Shown: in pieces, positions 42,377-54,600 of the stretch
Layout: every line of letters starts with the position of its first letter
Position numbering within the stretch: the first letter of the stretch is position 1
Source: Haematococcus lacustris
Taxonomy: Eukaryota; Chlorophyta; Chlorophyceae; Chlamydomonadales; Haematococcaceae
Assembly: GCA_030144725.1 (NCBI GenBank)
Contig: JASKMD010000012.1
Span: 9,933,392-9,997,391, forward strand
Reading direction: 5' to 3'
DNA length: 64,000 bases
The notes under the pieces: generated by a model
Databases searched by the model: none
The model's input: only the letters and a program-made list of their open reading frames with translations
Told to the model about the DNA's origin: nothing
Made by a program: the position numbers and the translations under genes

Positions 42377-45300
42377 TCAGCTAAACACTCCACATCCTTG
42401 CTTGCCCATGTTAAACTGGACTGCTGCCAAGGGCTTGGTGAGGATATCTGCCAGCATGCTGGAGGTGTGGCAGTAGTGAAATGCTACCTCACCCCTGCTG
42501 ATGCGCTCTCTGACAAAGTGATGGTGTACGTTAATATGCTTTGCTCGTGAGGTGGCCATGGGGTTGTGCAGAAGCTGAATGGCTGCCTGATTGTCACAGG
42601 CCAGGTGCACACAGCTGGCATCTAGCTGCAGATCCCTCATGAGCTTGCGCAGCCACAAAGCCTCCTTGGCTGCGCTTGAAGCTGCCATATACTCTGCTTC
42701 TGCTGTTGACATAGCCACAGTTGGCTGGAGGCGGCTGGACCAGCTGATGGCACCCCCATTCAGAGTGAAGATGTACCCAGTGGTGCTTCTGGCTGTGTCC
42801 TTGTCCCCTGCATAGTCTGCATCAGAGAATCCCTGCAGCCCTGACACACCACCAAACAGGAGTCCTTGATCTGCTGTGCCCTTCAAATAACATAGCACAC
42901 TGCAGGCGGCCGCCCAGTGCTGCTTGGTGGGAGCTGACATATGCCTGGCCAAGGCGCCCACAGCAAAAGCAATGTCTGGCCGTGTGCAGCAGGTCAGGTA
43001 TAGCAGGCTGCCCACAAAGGCACTGTAATGATGCAGAGTCGTGTCCAAGGCATCCCCTTCCCTGACTAGCTTAACAGCAGGAGCCATGGGCAGAGGCTTG
43101 CTGTGAGCTGCTGACTTGCTGTTGGCTGTGACCAGCTCCTGGATGAATTTGTGCTGGTCAAGCTTGATGGTGCCCTCAGCCCTATCCCTGGTCAGCTGCA
43201 TTCCTAGGAACCACCGGGCCTCACCCAAGTCCTTCAGCTTGAAGGCTGAGGACAGCTGCTTCTTCACGTAGGTCAAGCCTGCGGTGTCCCCCTGCTAGGT
43301 GCACAGAAGGCAGTCGTCCACATACACTAGCAGGTACATCATGCCAGTGCTCAGCTGCAGGGTAAACAGAGCAGGGTCTGCCTCAGAGGCCTTGAAGCCC
43401 ATGCTCAGCAGCTCCTCACACAGCCTGGCATGCCACGCCCTAGGGGCCTGCCTCAGACCATACAGAGCCTTCTGCAGACGGCAAACAGTGTTAGTGCTGC
43501 CCTCCTCAAAACCCTCTGGCTGCTGCACATAGATGACTTCCCCTGGCTCTAGCTTGCCGTTCAGGAAGGCTGTCTCAAAGTCTAACTGATGAATCTCCAT
43601 GTCCTCAGCTGCTGCCTTGGCCAGGAGGGTGCGCAATGTGGTATGCTTGCTGACAGGTGCATAGACGTCTCCTACATCCACACCTGATTGTTGATAGAAC
43701 CCCTTTGCCACTAGCCTGGCCTTCAGCTTCTCAATGTTCCCTGCAGCATCACGCTTCACTTTGAGTACCCATTTGGTGGGCAGCACACGTGCATTGGCAG
43801 GACGCTCTTCAAGGCACCATGTTTGGTTGGCATGCAGGGAGGCCAGCTCAGCATTCATAGCTTCAATCCACAAGTCTGCCATGGGACCGGCTAGGGCCTC
43901 TGCCGCAGTGGGTGTGTCATTGACAGGAGAGTCTGACACATTCATGGCAAACAAGTCAGAGTCCCTGAACCTCTCAGGTAGGTGCCTCTCTCTGGATGGG
44001 TTGCGCCGTGGCACGGGTGCAGCAGGTGCTTCAGGTGAGGCAGGCCGTGGGTCAGGTGCAGGAGGCATGGGCATAGAGGGGTGCACTGCCGGTGCTGCCT
44101 GTCTTGCTGCTGCTGATGTTGGGATCAGAGGAACACGGAGCGCAGGCTGTGCCAAGCCTGGTCTGGCTGCTGCTGCTGGTCTAGCAGCTGCTGTTACTGG
44201 TGCTGCCGATCTTGCTGCTGTTGGTGCTGCAGCTGATGCTGACGGTCTGACTGTTGCTGGTGCTGCTGGTGGTGCTGCAGCTGGTGCTGCTGGTCTTGCT
44301 GCTAGTGCTGCAGCTGGTGTTGCTGGTCTGGCTGCTGCTAGTGCTGCAGCTGGTTGTGCTCCCACTGTCTCCCTGGCTAGAGGCATAGAGCGAAGGCTGA
44401 ATCTGCCTATTCCTGGTCTGGGTAGTCTGCTGATGAGCTCTAGTTGTTGTTGGTGCCACATGTGAGAGCCTGGCTCATATCTGGCAGTGAGGCTGACATG
44501 CTCGCCGGGTTCTTGCTCACTGGGTGGAGAGTCTGAGCTGCTGCTGTCCTGATGTGCCCCTATGCTTTCCAGAGGTCTGGACTGTGGTCGCTGTGCACTG
44601 CTGCCTGGCCTGCTGATGCTGCTGCTGCTCCCACTGTCCTCAGAGCTACTGCTGCTGGTCTGCTGCAGACTGTTGCCCCCCTCAGCAGGAGCTGCTGGTG
44701 ACAGTGGCTCAGAGGGGTTGTTGGGGCTGGGTGGGAGGGGTAATAGAAACACAGGCTGGGCTGGCTGGTCTTGCTGGCGAGCAGGCTGCAGGACAGACAG
44801 CTCGTCAAACACTATGTCCTTGCTGCAGGTCTCTCTGCCGTTGACCAAGACCTTGTAGACCTTAGAGCCAGGCTCATAGCCTATGAACAGGCCCTCAACA
44901 GACTTGGCCTGTAGCTTGCTGCGCTGGTGATCAGGAACATGGAGCCAGACTCTGCAGCCAAACACCCTGAGTCCTGACAGGTCAGGCTTGACTCCGTAGA
45001 AGGCCTCCCAGGGTGTGAGCGGCTGACCTGACACAGGTAGCTGGCATCTGACATGGTTTGCAAACACGACAGCATGTGCCCAGAAGCTGAGAGACATATC
45101 AGCTGCGTGGATGATGCTGCGAGCCTTCTCAAAGATAGTCCTGTTCAGGCGCTCAGCTGCACCATTCTGCTGGGGGCTGTAAGGTGCTGAGTGCTGGTGC
45201 ACTATGCCTTTGCTGCTGCAGTACTCTGTCATGCGGCTGTTGACATACTCTGTGCCATTGTCTGTTCGGATGGCTTTGCAGCGGAAGCCAGACTGATTCT

Positions 45301-47416
45301 CAAGGCGCTCAATGACTGTCTTAACTATGTCAGGTACCTGAGCCTTGCTGCTGATGGGCACACACACAGACAACTTTGTGTGCTCATCAAGGAAAGTTGC
45401 CACATACAGGCTGCCGTCCCTGGCTCTGGCATGCATGGGGCCACAGACATCCATGTGGATCAGCTGTAGGGGAGCTGTCACTGGTGCTGCATTGGGGGAA
45501 GGTCCTGCGAAAGCCACATTCTTGTGCTGTTTACCCTTGACACAGCCTATACACACAGCTGGATCAGAGGCAGATGCTCGGAATTGTGCAGCTGTGATGG
45601 GTACCCCTGACACCATGCCTTCTGACTGCATGCGTGCTAGAGCATCATAGGAAGCATGACACAGGCGCTGGTGCCACACCTGAGGAGAGTTGGAGGTGGC
45701 GCTGTTGGCGGAGGGCGCAGCTCTGTTGGTCAGAAGCTCCAGCTGCACCCTGTTGTCTGGCTGCAGCTGAGACTGACGGACGTTGTACAGCTTAGCACCC
45801 TGCTCCTGCTCAGAGACTGTGTCTGGGCCATCTGGCATGGGGACAGCTGCCAGGATGTAGGAGTTCCTGACCTTGTGTGCGTTCACCCTGAACATGCTGC
45901 CAAACTGGTTGCTGCTGATCTGGCACAGATCTTCACGGAACAGAAAACTGTAGCCATCCTCTGTTGCAGCTGCCACTGAGATGAAGTTCTGCTTGCTGTC
46001 AAGAACATACAAGGCATGGCTGAGGAACCAGGAGCCACGCTTGGTGCTGAGGAACACACTGCCTGACCCAACTGCCCAGACCCTGTGGCCTGCAGCTGCC
46101 AGTCTCACAGGCCTGTGTTTGTCTGGCGCAAAGGCTGTGTAGTTGTAGAAGAACTGCAGGTCTTTCAGGATATGCTGTGAGGCACCTGAGTCAATGCAGA
46201 AGGGGCTGTACAGGTCGCTGTTGAAGTTCAGTCTAGGCTGCACCATCTGCATGAGGACATCATCAAGATCATCATCATCATCATCATCATCATCGTCAGC
46301 AGCAGCAGCAGTGGAGCAGGTGAATAGGCTGGCTCCCCTGGATGGGCTCTGAGTTGCTGCCCTGCCAGGGGTCTGGGCCCTGCCTCTGCTGGGGCTGGAT
46401 GTCCTGGCTGGGCTAGAGCTCCTGCCTGGACTGGGACGTCTGCCTGGGCTGCTGGGTCTGACAGGGTTGCTGAACAGGGTCTTCATGCGGTTGCGCTGAT
46501 CCCTGTCAAAGGTGAAGCATTCAGACATGATGTGGCCTGGCTTAGCACAGTAGTTGCAGGTCAGGTGAGCATGTGAGCTGACATCCCTGGTGGACCTGTC
46601 AGGTGACTGTGCTCTGGGCTGCTGTTGCTGTGCTGTGTTCTGCTGCTCACGAGTCTGCTGAGGTGGCCTGAACCTGCCCCTGCCCCCCTGTCCGCCTGAA
46701 CTACCAGCCCCCCTGCTGTCAGAAGGAGAGGAGTAGGACCAGAGTGAGGATGAGGAGGTGCTGAGTTGCTGCTGCATCTGCTTGCTGAGGAGGTCGGCTT
46801 CCTTGGTCAGCAGCACACGCTTGATGCGCTCGACTTTCAGGTCGGCGCTGGTCTGATCATAGCGCAGCCTTTCGATTGTGCTTTCATACTCAGGCGGTAG
46901 GGCTGCCAAAATGGCGAGTACCACTGTGGATTCAGAGGTCTCGCAGTTGCAAGCTTCCAGCTCTGTTAGCAGCTGCTGCAAACGCGCATAGAAGCGCGCT
47001 ACTGACTCGCCGGGTTCCATGCGCAGGAGGCTGAGTTGCTGCTGAAGCTGCGACTGTCGCGCGACTGACGATTCGGTGAACTGGGATTCGAGGGTTTCCC
47101 AGGCGTCTTGCGCTGAGTCTGCGGACTTGACAGTGAAGATGTGGAGGTTGGAGACGTGCCGCTGGATAAAGGCTTTAGCTTTGCGATCCAGCGCGCTGTC
47201 TGCACGAGATCGGGCTAGCTCGACAGCATACGCTGCCCGCTCCTCGTGAGTGGCGTTAGGTGCTGGCGCGGTGGGTAAGGGGGTGACGCCGTCGTCGACT
47301 ACGGACCAGAGGCCTGCTTCGACCAGCAGGCCTTCGGTGCGGATGCTCCAAATTGGCCAGTTGCCGTCATCGAGAATGGTGGCTTGATTGCCAGAGGCTG
47401 AAGGAGAAGTTGCCAT
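42377..47416 (-). CDS. Copia Gag-Pol polyprotein with one in-frame UAG in RT
   Basis: ATG at 47416 (MATSPSASGNQ). Counting from it: Gag (UBN2-like) to ~residue 215; zinc knuckle CNYCAKPGHIMSEC at 287-300; an Asp tract of ~10 at about 374-383 (GAT repeat); protease DSGAS at 409-413; integrase HHCC (WHQRLCHASY...CIGC) with catalytic D656, D719 and E755; an Ala/Pro-rich linker; RT with FETAFLNGKL and YVDD. UAG lies at 43297-43295, just after YVDDCLLCT, and the same frame continues for ~300 residues with the RNase H domain (YLTCCTRPDIAFAVG, SDADYAGD, TAEAEYMAAS, SSMLADILTKPLA) to 42377. One stop in an otherwise intact young element suggests a recent nonsense change; readthrough is the less likely option because it falls inside RT. 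Confidence 0.93.
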
Positions 47417-47490
47417 CGCTGATCGACTGGGGTGTCAACCACACGAACCCTAGCCAGCAACTTACTGGAGTCCTATCGCGCGTCAGCGCG
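47417..47490 (-). other. Copia 5' untranslated leader
   Basis: Only ~74 bp separate the primer site from the Gag ATG. No structure stands out. Confidence 0.6.
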
Positions 47491-47503
47491 TGGGCCCATA
47501 ACA
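47491..47503 (-). promoter_or_regulatory. Copia primer-binding site for the anticodon region of initiator Met-tRNA
   Basis: In element sense TGTTATGGGCCCA directly follows the 5' LTR. TTATGGGCCCA is complementary to TGGGCCCATAA, the anticodon stem-loop of eukaryotic initiator tRNA-Met including CAU. That is the half-tRNA priming mode known from Drosophila copia rather than priming at the tRNA 3' end. Confidence 0.75.
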
Positions 47504-47786
47504 TGTTGAAAGAGCACGGGCAGACGCGGACACCAGTTCAGGGTAGTTACATTGATCTGCCACAACTGCTAGCGCGCAACCTTGCGTCAACCTTGCGCAA
47601 CCTTGCGCCTACCTGTTGGAAGAGCACGGGCAGACGCGGACACCAGTTCATGGTGCCTACGACTGCCGGGTGTCTGCCCTAAATACGGCAGTCACACTCG
47701 CACTCATCGCGGCCGGGCCGCTGGCAGGCACACCCTACAATCCCGGTGCTTGATCTCAACTGCACCGGGAGGGTATGCAACTAACA
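47504..47786 (-). repeat. Copia 5' LTR
   Basis: 283 bp, TGTTAGTTGCATACCC at its element-sense start and CTCTTTCAACA at its end; three substitutions relative to the 3' LTR. Confidence 0.95.
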
Positions 47787-47791
47787 ACGTC

Positions 47792-50700
47792 CCTCCGGGC
47801 ACGCGCCACCAAGGCACACCAAAGCGACACACACACTCAAACCCTCATGTTCAGATATCTTTGCAAACCCACCGCTAAGGCCCACAGCACTGGGCCAGTC
47901 TCCACCATAGACGAGACACCTAAATCCACGCCCGACATCGACCTTGGTACGAACCAACATCACAGCCCCCCACCGCCACCCACCCTCAACCGGCAACACA
48001 TCACCCTCACAACCTTCAACGTCAGAGGCCTACACAGATCTAGAAACGAAGTTCTAAACCTTGTGCACAGCCAAAGCCCGGACATCCTGATCCTGACTGA
48101 AACCATGACCCAACCCAGGAGCAACAACCCTAGCTCTGGCTGGCTGAAGAGGGTTATGCCCAACTATACTGTCCACCGCCACCAAGGCCACAGCGAAGTC
48201 CTCATTGGCATCAGACATGATCTGGCCATCCAGATGCAAGCTACCATGATACAACCGTGCACAGACGCGGATGTAAACACCCGATGCGTCATCTTAAGCC
48301 TCCGCCAACGTCAAAGCGAAGAGCTCACACTCGTCGCCACGTACTGGCCCTCAGGGAACAACGACGACGCGCTCCCACTACGGAAGAAGATGCAAGAGCA
48401 TATACGAACTACCACTGGGCACCTGCCCAGCTCACTCATCCTGGCGGGAGATATCAACGCCACGATGAAGACAGAGGATCGCTCCGAACACACCGAATAC
48501 ACACAAGACAACATGATGAGGGAGTTCGCCACAGAGATGCGCCTGTCCGAAGCTGACCCCGGCGACCGGGCCTGGACCTACCAACAACCGCACTGCAACA
48601 GCCACATCGACGCCATCCTGACGCGCGACGCGCGACACGGCCCTGAGCACCGCACGCACGTCGACACACACGCATATCTTAGTGACCACAGGCCACTCAC
48701 CGCCACACTGAGTACAGCCCGACTGGGCATAGACCTGGCAGCCCCACAACAACCTCTGAAGCACAGCCACACCATCCTTACCACCCCCATTACTAACAAG
48801 GACAGGGAAGCCTACCGCCTGGCAGTGCAACAACCCAGCTCACGCGCCCCACAATTGCATGCAGAGCTGGCAGCATACCTAGCTCCCATGTACACAGATG
48901 CTACCCACTTCCTAACCACACTCGACAAGGCCAACCCCCCAAAACAACAACGCCTAACGCTGGTGGCAGGCCTCCCAGCCAGGGCAGCTGTAGACACTGC
49001 AGCCACCATGCTTACAACCCTCCTACAAGCCTGCAGGGCGACAGCTATAAAGACATGCAACACCAAGACCCTAACCAGGGGAGGCCAACACTACCAACGC
49101 AGGACCATGTGCAGGATCAGACAAGCACTAGGCAGAAAGCTCAAAACCACCAGAGACCTCAGCCGGAAGGCTAGGTTGCTTTTCAAGCAAAGCAACGTGC
49201 ACCCAACCATCGATGAGCTTATCCCAGAGACAGATACGACAAACGCGGCAGCCAGAGAGGCGGTACAAGCGCGCCAGGGCGATGATACAACCGAGAATCA
49301 CGTGCAAGCCGCGCTCGCCCGGCTGACCAACTCGTACCGCGACCAAATTCACAAACTAGACGACGACGACTCCGCACTCGCCATTGCACAAGCCCGTGTC
49401 AGAATGCAACAACTCATAAGCACCCAACCCCAAAAAGCCAACAAATACATACTACGCCCCTCTCGCACCGACCACAAAGGACTGCAGGCGCTAGCCGACC
49501 CCATCACCAGCAGGATATGCACGGCCCCGGCCGACCTGAACCGGATAATTACCGATGCATACGGGAAAAAGTTGGCACCGCCGACCCCCAAAACTGGCCA
49601 CTACACAAACACGCGGACAAGAAACTACCCGTGGGCTCGCGCCAAAGCAGACGACGCCTTCACACTGCACGCCTGCCAAAACATACACTGGTTGCACACA
49701 GCCATCATGGACAAGGCAGGCTTCCAGGAATGCCTTAGTAGGCTGGCGGGGGGCAAAGCCCCAGGACCAGACGGCATTGAGAACGAGATCATCAAGATGC
49801 TGCCATGGGAGATGAGGGACACCATACACCAGCTGTTCATCATCATGTGGGCTACAGGCTGCACACCAACCACGTGGAAAACCAGTGACACATGCCTGCT
49901 CTACAAAGACAAGGGGCCAGAAACGGACCTTAACTCCTACAGGCCAGTGGTCCTAGCCAACACCGTTTACAGGCTATGGACCAGCCTCATAACTAAGATA
50001 CTCTCTGAGTATGCAGAAGCGAATGGGATGCTCAGCAAGAATCAAGCAGGGTTCCGCTCCCATAGGAACACTACACAACAACTACAAATGCTTGTCATGG
50101 CCCTGGAGGATGCCAAGCTGGCTCAGGCAGATATCTACGCGCTCCTGGTGGACTTTACCACTGCGTTCAACACCACCTGCCAGGACAAACTACTATGGAT
50201 CATGCACGACCTAGGCTTCCCCACGGACGCTACTGACGCGGTGAAGGATTTATATACGGGCGCTACAACGCGCTTAAGACTCCCTACGGCCACACCGACC
50301 CGGTACCAGTGGACCGGGGCACCATCCAAGGCGACTCACTCTCACCCTTCCTGTTCCTCATCTACATCGAACCCCTCCTGCGCTGGCTGCAGGTGGGCGC
50401 GAGGGGCTATAAATTCAAATCAACGTCGGCCGACAGCGGAGAGCGCGCCATCGTCAGCAACATCGACTATGCTGATGACATAACAATCCTCTGCAACACT
50501 CTCCGTAACCTCCGTTGCCAAGCGGACAAACTCTCAGCCTTCTCGGACTGGGGTCACCTCATCATCTCACACAGTAAAACACTCGCAACCGCGGCGCTTC
50601 ATCACTCGGTCGAAACAGGCATGTGCAGCAACGCGGCCGAAGCGGACAAACGGGCCCGCCAACAACTCCAAACCGTAAGCCTTCAAGGGAAACCCGTCAC

Positions 50701-51175
50701 CTACCACCGCCCGACCTCACCCTTCACCTACCTGGGGGTGCTCATAACCATGACGCTGGACTGGAAACCACAACACACCGCTATGATTAACCAACTCCGC
50801 CACAAACTCGAGAGACTCAGACGTTCTTTCGCTAGTGCTAGATAGGCCATACACATCATCCGCACGGCCATCATACCCAGTCTAGCCTACAGCTTCTGCG
50901 CCGTGCCCTGCACCCCAGGGGACCTTGAGCTGTATGACAGGTCCATCAATCAATGCGTTAAGCTTGAACTCAGACTCCCCCTGGGAACGCCCAACGCCAT
51001 TGTCAGAGAAGACGCCGGGAAACTAGGCATGGGCATCAGCTCCACAGCCCAGGAATACCATGCTCGCAATACGACAGCCCTCACACACAGCCTCCAGTCC
51101 ACAGATGTGACGCACGCCCACATCTCGAGGAGCATGTTACACAAACAAATGACATGGCTTAATACCCAGGCCAGC
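47792..51175 (+). pseudogene. LINE APE endonuclease and reverse transcriptase, frameshifted and truncated
   Basis: Continues the frame interrupted at 41819. APE motifs in order: FNVRG (48016-48030), LTET, AGDINAT, HIDAIL and LSDHRPL. RT: GKAPGPDGIENEIIK (about 49755), YKDKGPETDLNSYRP, QAGFRSHRNTTQQLQ, VDFTTAFN (Asp at 50151). Near 50280 the frame shifts; the next block VDRGTIQGDSLSPFLF and the catalytic YADD (50468-50479) are read in another frame. TAG at 50843-50845 interrupts that frame, which then resumes (AIHIIRTAIIPSLAYSFC...) to 51175, where the chromovirus LTR begins. Two disabling mutations plus truncation make this a dead copy; it is related to the fragment at 10322. Confidence 0.92.
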
Positions 51176-51453
51176 TGTAACGTGCTGAACCACGCTTATA
51201 AGCCGAGCGATCGTCTAGCGTGTGACTGCGAAGAAACTGCCATGGAGCGGAGTTACAGAGTACCTCGTGAGAGGGCTAGGGCTTAGAACGGGGCCCCCTG
51301 GAATCGAACCAGTTATCCTCACAGCAGAGCTGCTAGGCTTTAACCTGCCCTACTCACTCGGTAAAAGTAATGCGCCCACCTGCGCCCGCCATAGGCAGTA
51401 CACCAGGTGTCGCGGGCAAAGGGGAACGGTGTCGCTCGAGGCTCGCCGTTACA
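51176..51453 (-). repeat. Chromovirus 2, 3' LTR
   Basis: About 278 bp, TGTAACGGCGAGCC at the element-sense start (51453) and ending ...CACGTTACA at 51176. On the minus strand it carries tRNA-like box A (51345-51362) and box B, TGGTTCGATTCCA (51299-51311), followed by CCCCGTTCTAAGCC. The 3' LTR of chromovirus 1 shows the same arrangement. Confidence 0.8.
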
Positions 51454-51475
51454 TTCACCCCCCCCAGAAGAGGTC
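51454..51475 (-). promoter_or_regulatory. Chromovirus 2 polypurine tract
   Basis: CCTCTTCTGGGGGGGG followed by TGAA in element sense, directly before the LTR start; placed as expected for plus-strand priming. Confidence 0.75.
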
Positions 51476-51683
51476 CGTTCCGCCCAAGGAGATCCAAGGA
51501 CTCGCAGCCAATACTGCTTATTGGGGCTAGTGTGAACCATGATTGGTTAACACACATGATAGCCAGGAGCATGATAGCTCAGGTGCAAGAATGCAACCAT
51601 CCAGCCAGAAGGCTGCTCACACACACAGCACAACCCATAGCACACCACAGCACCGTAGCAGGAGCACTAATCAGGCTGGGTCT

Positions 51684-54600
51684 TCACTTGAGACAGTGGA
51701 TGGCATTGTACTCAGCCAGAAGCTTGTCACAGCCAGTCAGGTTGGCTCGTGGCTCCCAGGTATTGAAGGAGGCGTCATAGCCCTCCCACTGGACCAGGAA
51801 CTCTCCAGCCTTTCCTGCACGGACGTATCTGTGGTCAAGCAGACGCTCAACATAGTACACAGGAGTCTCATCCATCCATTCCACAGGAGGAGGCATGATG
51901 CCCACGTCACTGCCAGAGTACTTCTTGAGCAGTGACACATGGAAGACAGGGTGCAGCCTGCTCATGTTGGCAGGAAGAGTGAGTCGGTAGGCATTGGCAT
52001 TGATCTTAGCCTCAACCACGAAGGGTCCTACATAACGTGGCACAAACTTGCGGACCTTGCCTGTCTTAATGCGCAGGTTCCTGGTGCTCAGCAAGACCTG
52101 TGTACCCACCTCAAACTCCACGTCTTTCAGACCAGTGTCAGCATGACGCTTGTACCTGGCCTGCGCATCAGCCATGTGCCGCCTTGCATGGGCAACACCT
52201 TCTTTCCACCAAGTGGCAAAGGCATGGGCAGAGGGACAGCGGCCGCCATCAGGCAGGTCACGCAGCCCAGGAGTGACAGGGCTCTGGCCTGTGTTGAGGA
52301 AGAAGGGCGTGGAGTGTATAGACTCCTGCCATGAGTTGTTTACGGCAAACTCAGCCAAGGCAAGGTGATCAGGCCAGTCAGCCTGAGTGGGAGAGATGTA
52401 ATGACGAAGCATTTCCTCAAGTACACGATTGTACCTCTCAGTCTGGCCATCACTCTGTGGCCTGTAGGCAATAGACATATTAGTCTTCATACCCAGCAGC
52501 TTTTTAACAGCATGCCAGAACTTATTATTAAAGTGTGCACCACGATCGGTGAGTACTTCAGCCGGAAGGCCGTGTAACCTGAATACATTGTTAATGAATA
52601 GCCGGGTGAAGGCCATGGCATTCATGGACTCCTTGCAGGGCACAAAATGCACCATTTTGCTCAGGCGGTCAACAATGACACAGATGGCATCAAAGCCATG
52701 GGTCCCAGTAGGCAGCTTGGTCACAAGGTCCATAGACACATGCTCCCACCGATACCCTGGGATAGTCAGGGGTCTCAACAGACCACCTGGCTTAGAGTTG
52801 GAGGACTTATCGCGTTGACACGCATCACATGTCCCAACATAGTCCCTCACATCAGCACGCACAGTGTTCCACCAGAATACACGTGTGACACGCTCGAGGG
52901 TTTTGGTCATTCCCACATGGCCAGCATAGGCAGCATCATGCATCTCGTGCAGAATGTGCTCACGCAGTTCAGGCACATTGGGGACCACCACTAAGTCCTT
53001 ACCAGAGATCCGCCAGAGACCATCAGTGTCCTGGTACATTCCAGAATGATCAGCTCCAGCAGTAAACGCAGGGTCCTGCTGGTATCCTAGGTTCAGTTGA
53101 TCAGAAAGTCCCATAGGAGCAGCTGGAGCCGCAGGATACTGCGCTGTCTCAATATGTGTAACAGGGGTCTCAGACCCTATCGGGTCCAACATGGCTTCAA
53201 CACACGTGGTATCTTTCTCAAATTGTGACAGAGCAAGGGGGGATTTCGCACTGATGGCAGCCGGGGCAGCGGCACGAAGGCCAGCCTCACGAGCTCCCCC
53301 CCCCTCCAAAGAAAGGTTGGCCTGCCTCCTGGTGGTGACAGCACACACCGAGACACTTTCTGGAGAATCGTGCACAATCCGGGACAAAGGGTCTGCAGGG
53401 TTCACAGTGCCGGCAATATGCACAAGACTGTATGAGAACCTGCTCATGAACTCCATCCACCGCGCCTGGCGCCTAGATAGCACTTTCTGGGTAGGCAAAG
53501 CAACCAGGGGTTGGTGATCAGTGAACAGAGTGAATGGCACGCCTTCTAAATAGCAGCGCCATTCTTTGCATGCTGTGACTAAGGAGAGGAACTCCTGTTC
53601 ACCAGTTGTGTAGTTGATCTCAGCAGGTGACAGTTTGCGGCTTAAATAGGCCAGTGGATAGCCATCCTGCATGAGGACTGCACCCAGTCCCTGAAGGGAC
53701 GCATCACAATAAACCTGGAACGGTTTGGTGTGATCGGGTAGTCTCAGCATGGGAACTGCAGCGATGGCAGCTTTGAGAGCATTGAATGCTGTCAAAGGTA
53801 CCTCAGGCCAGTCATGCCATGGAAAGGACAGACCGCCTTTACCACAGAGATTTGTGAGAGGTGCAGCAATATTGCTGAAATTACAGACAAACTTGCGCAC
53901 ATAATTAGCAGCGCCAAGGAATGACTGTAATCCCTGGAGGGACTGGGGAATAGGCCAGTTAGCTATTGTTGAGACCTTATCAGGATCTACAGCAATGCCT
54001 CCAGAGGTGACCAGATGGCCTAAGAATTTAAGTGTATAACGCATAAACTCGCATTTAGATAGTTTAGCATACAACTTATTCTTACGCAGCAGTTCAAAGA
54101 CTTGCTTGAGGTGCAGCAGGTGATCCTGAACTGACCTAGACATGACAAGGATGTCGTCCAGATACACCAAGGCACACTTACCCAGCACAGTAGCAAAGGC
54201 GTCGTTCATGACCCGTTGAAATGTAGCTGGAGCGTTGGTCAGTCCAAAGCACAACACTTTGAACTGAAAGTGACCTTCAGGTGTGCGGAAGGCCGTTTTA
54301 GGCACATCCTCAGGAGTGATCCTGATCTGGTGGTAACCAGCCTGCAGGTCTAGGGATGAGAAGACTTTGCAGCCAGACAGCTTGTCAAACAAGTCATCAA
54401 TACGAGGCAGTGGATACTGGTCACGCAGTGTGATCTTGTTGAGCTGTCTATAGTCTATACACATTCTCAGTTCACCTGACTTCTTCTGAACAAACAGGAC
54501 AGGAGCTGCATAAGGAGAAGAGCTTGGCTCAATCATACCTTTAGACAGGAGGTCTTGTATCTGTTGCTTCAGCTCGTCATGCTCAGGCTTGCTTAGCCTG

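Larger units (their letters stand above)
41820..47786 (-). mobile_element. Complete Ty1/copia retrotransposon, 5,967 bp, with ACGTC target duplication
   Basis: Two 283-bp LTRs (41820-42102 and 47504-47786; TGTT...AACA in element sense) differ at three positions (~1%), so insertion was recent. ACGTC flanks both sides (41815-41819 and 47787-47791). The element lies in the coding frame of a LINE, opposite in strand. It has a copia-type half-tRNA primer site next to the 5' LTR and a Gag-Pol frame interrupted only by one UAG. Confidence 0.97.
39082..51175 (+). mobile_element. APE-type non-LTR retrotransposon (LINE), split by a copia element and 3'-truncated by a chromovirus
   Basis: Plus-strand coding runs through a region with a 2A motif (to 40677), a protease-like region (40720-41819), then, after removal of the copia element and one copy of its ACGTC target duplication, directly on in the same frame into APE and RT (47792 onward). 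The 3' end is cut at 51175 by the LTR of a minus-strand chromovirus. The copy is defective: TGA at 40675, a frameshift near 50280 and TAG at 50843. A protease-APE-RT layout recalls the RandI/Dualen elements described from Chlamydomonas; I cannot test for their second endonuclease because the 3' end is missing. Confidence 0.8.

Noticed and set aside
43734..44465. 243-residue Ala/Gly-rich plus-strand open frame
   Set aside because: Antisense shadow of the Ala/Pro-rich linker of the copia polyprotein.
47775..47791. LINE ORF2 starting at ATG 47775
   Set aside because: That ATG lies in the copia LTR; the real frame continues from 41819.
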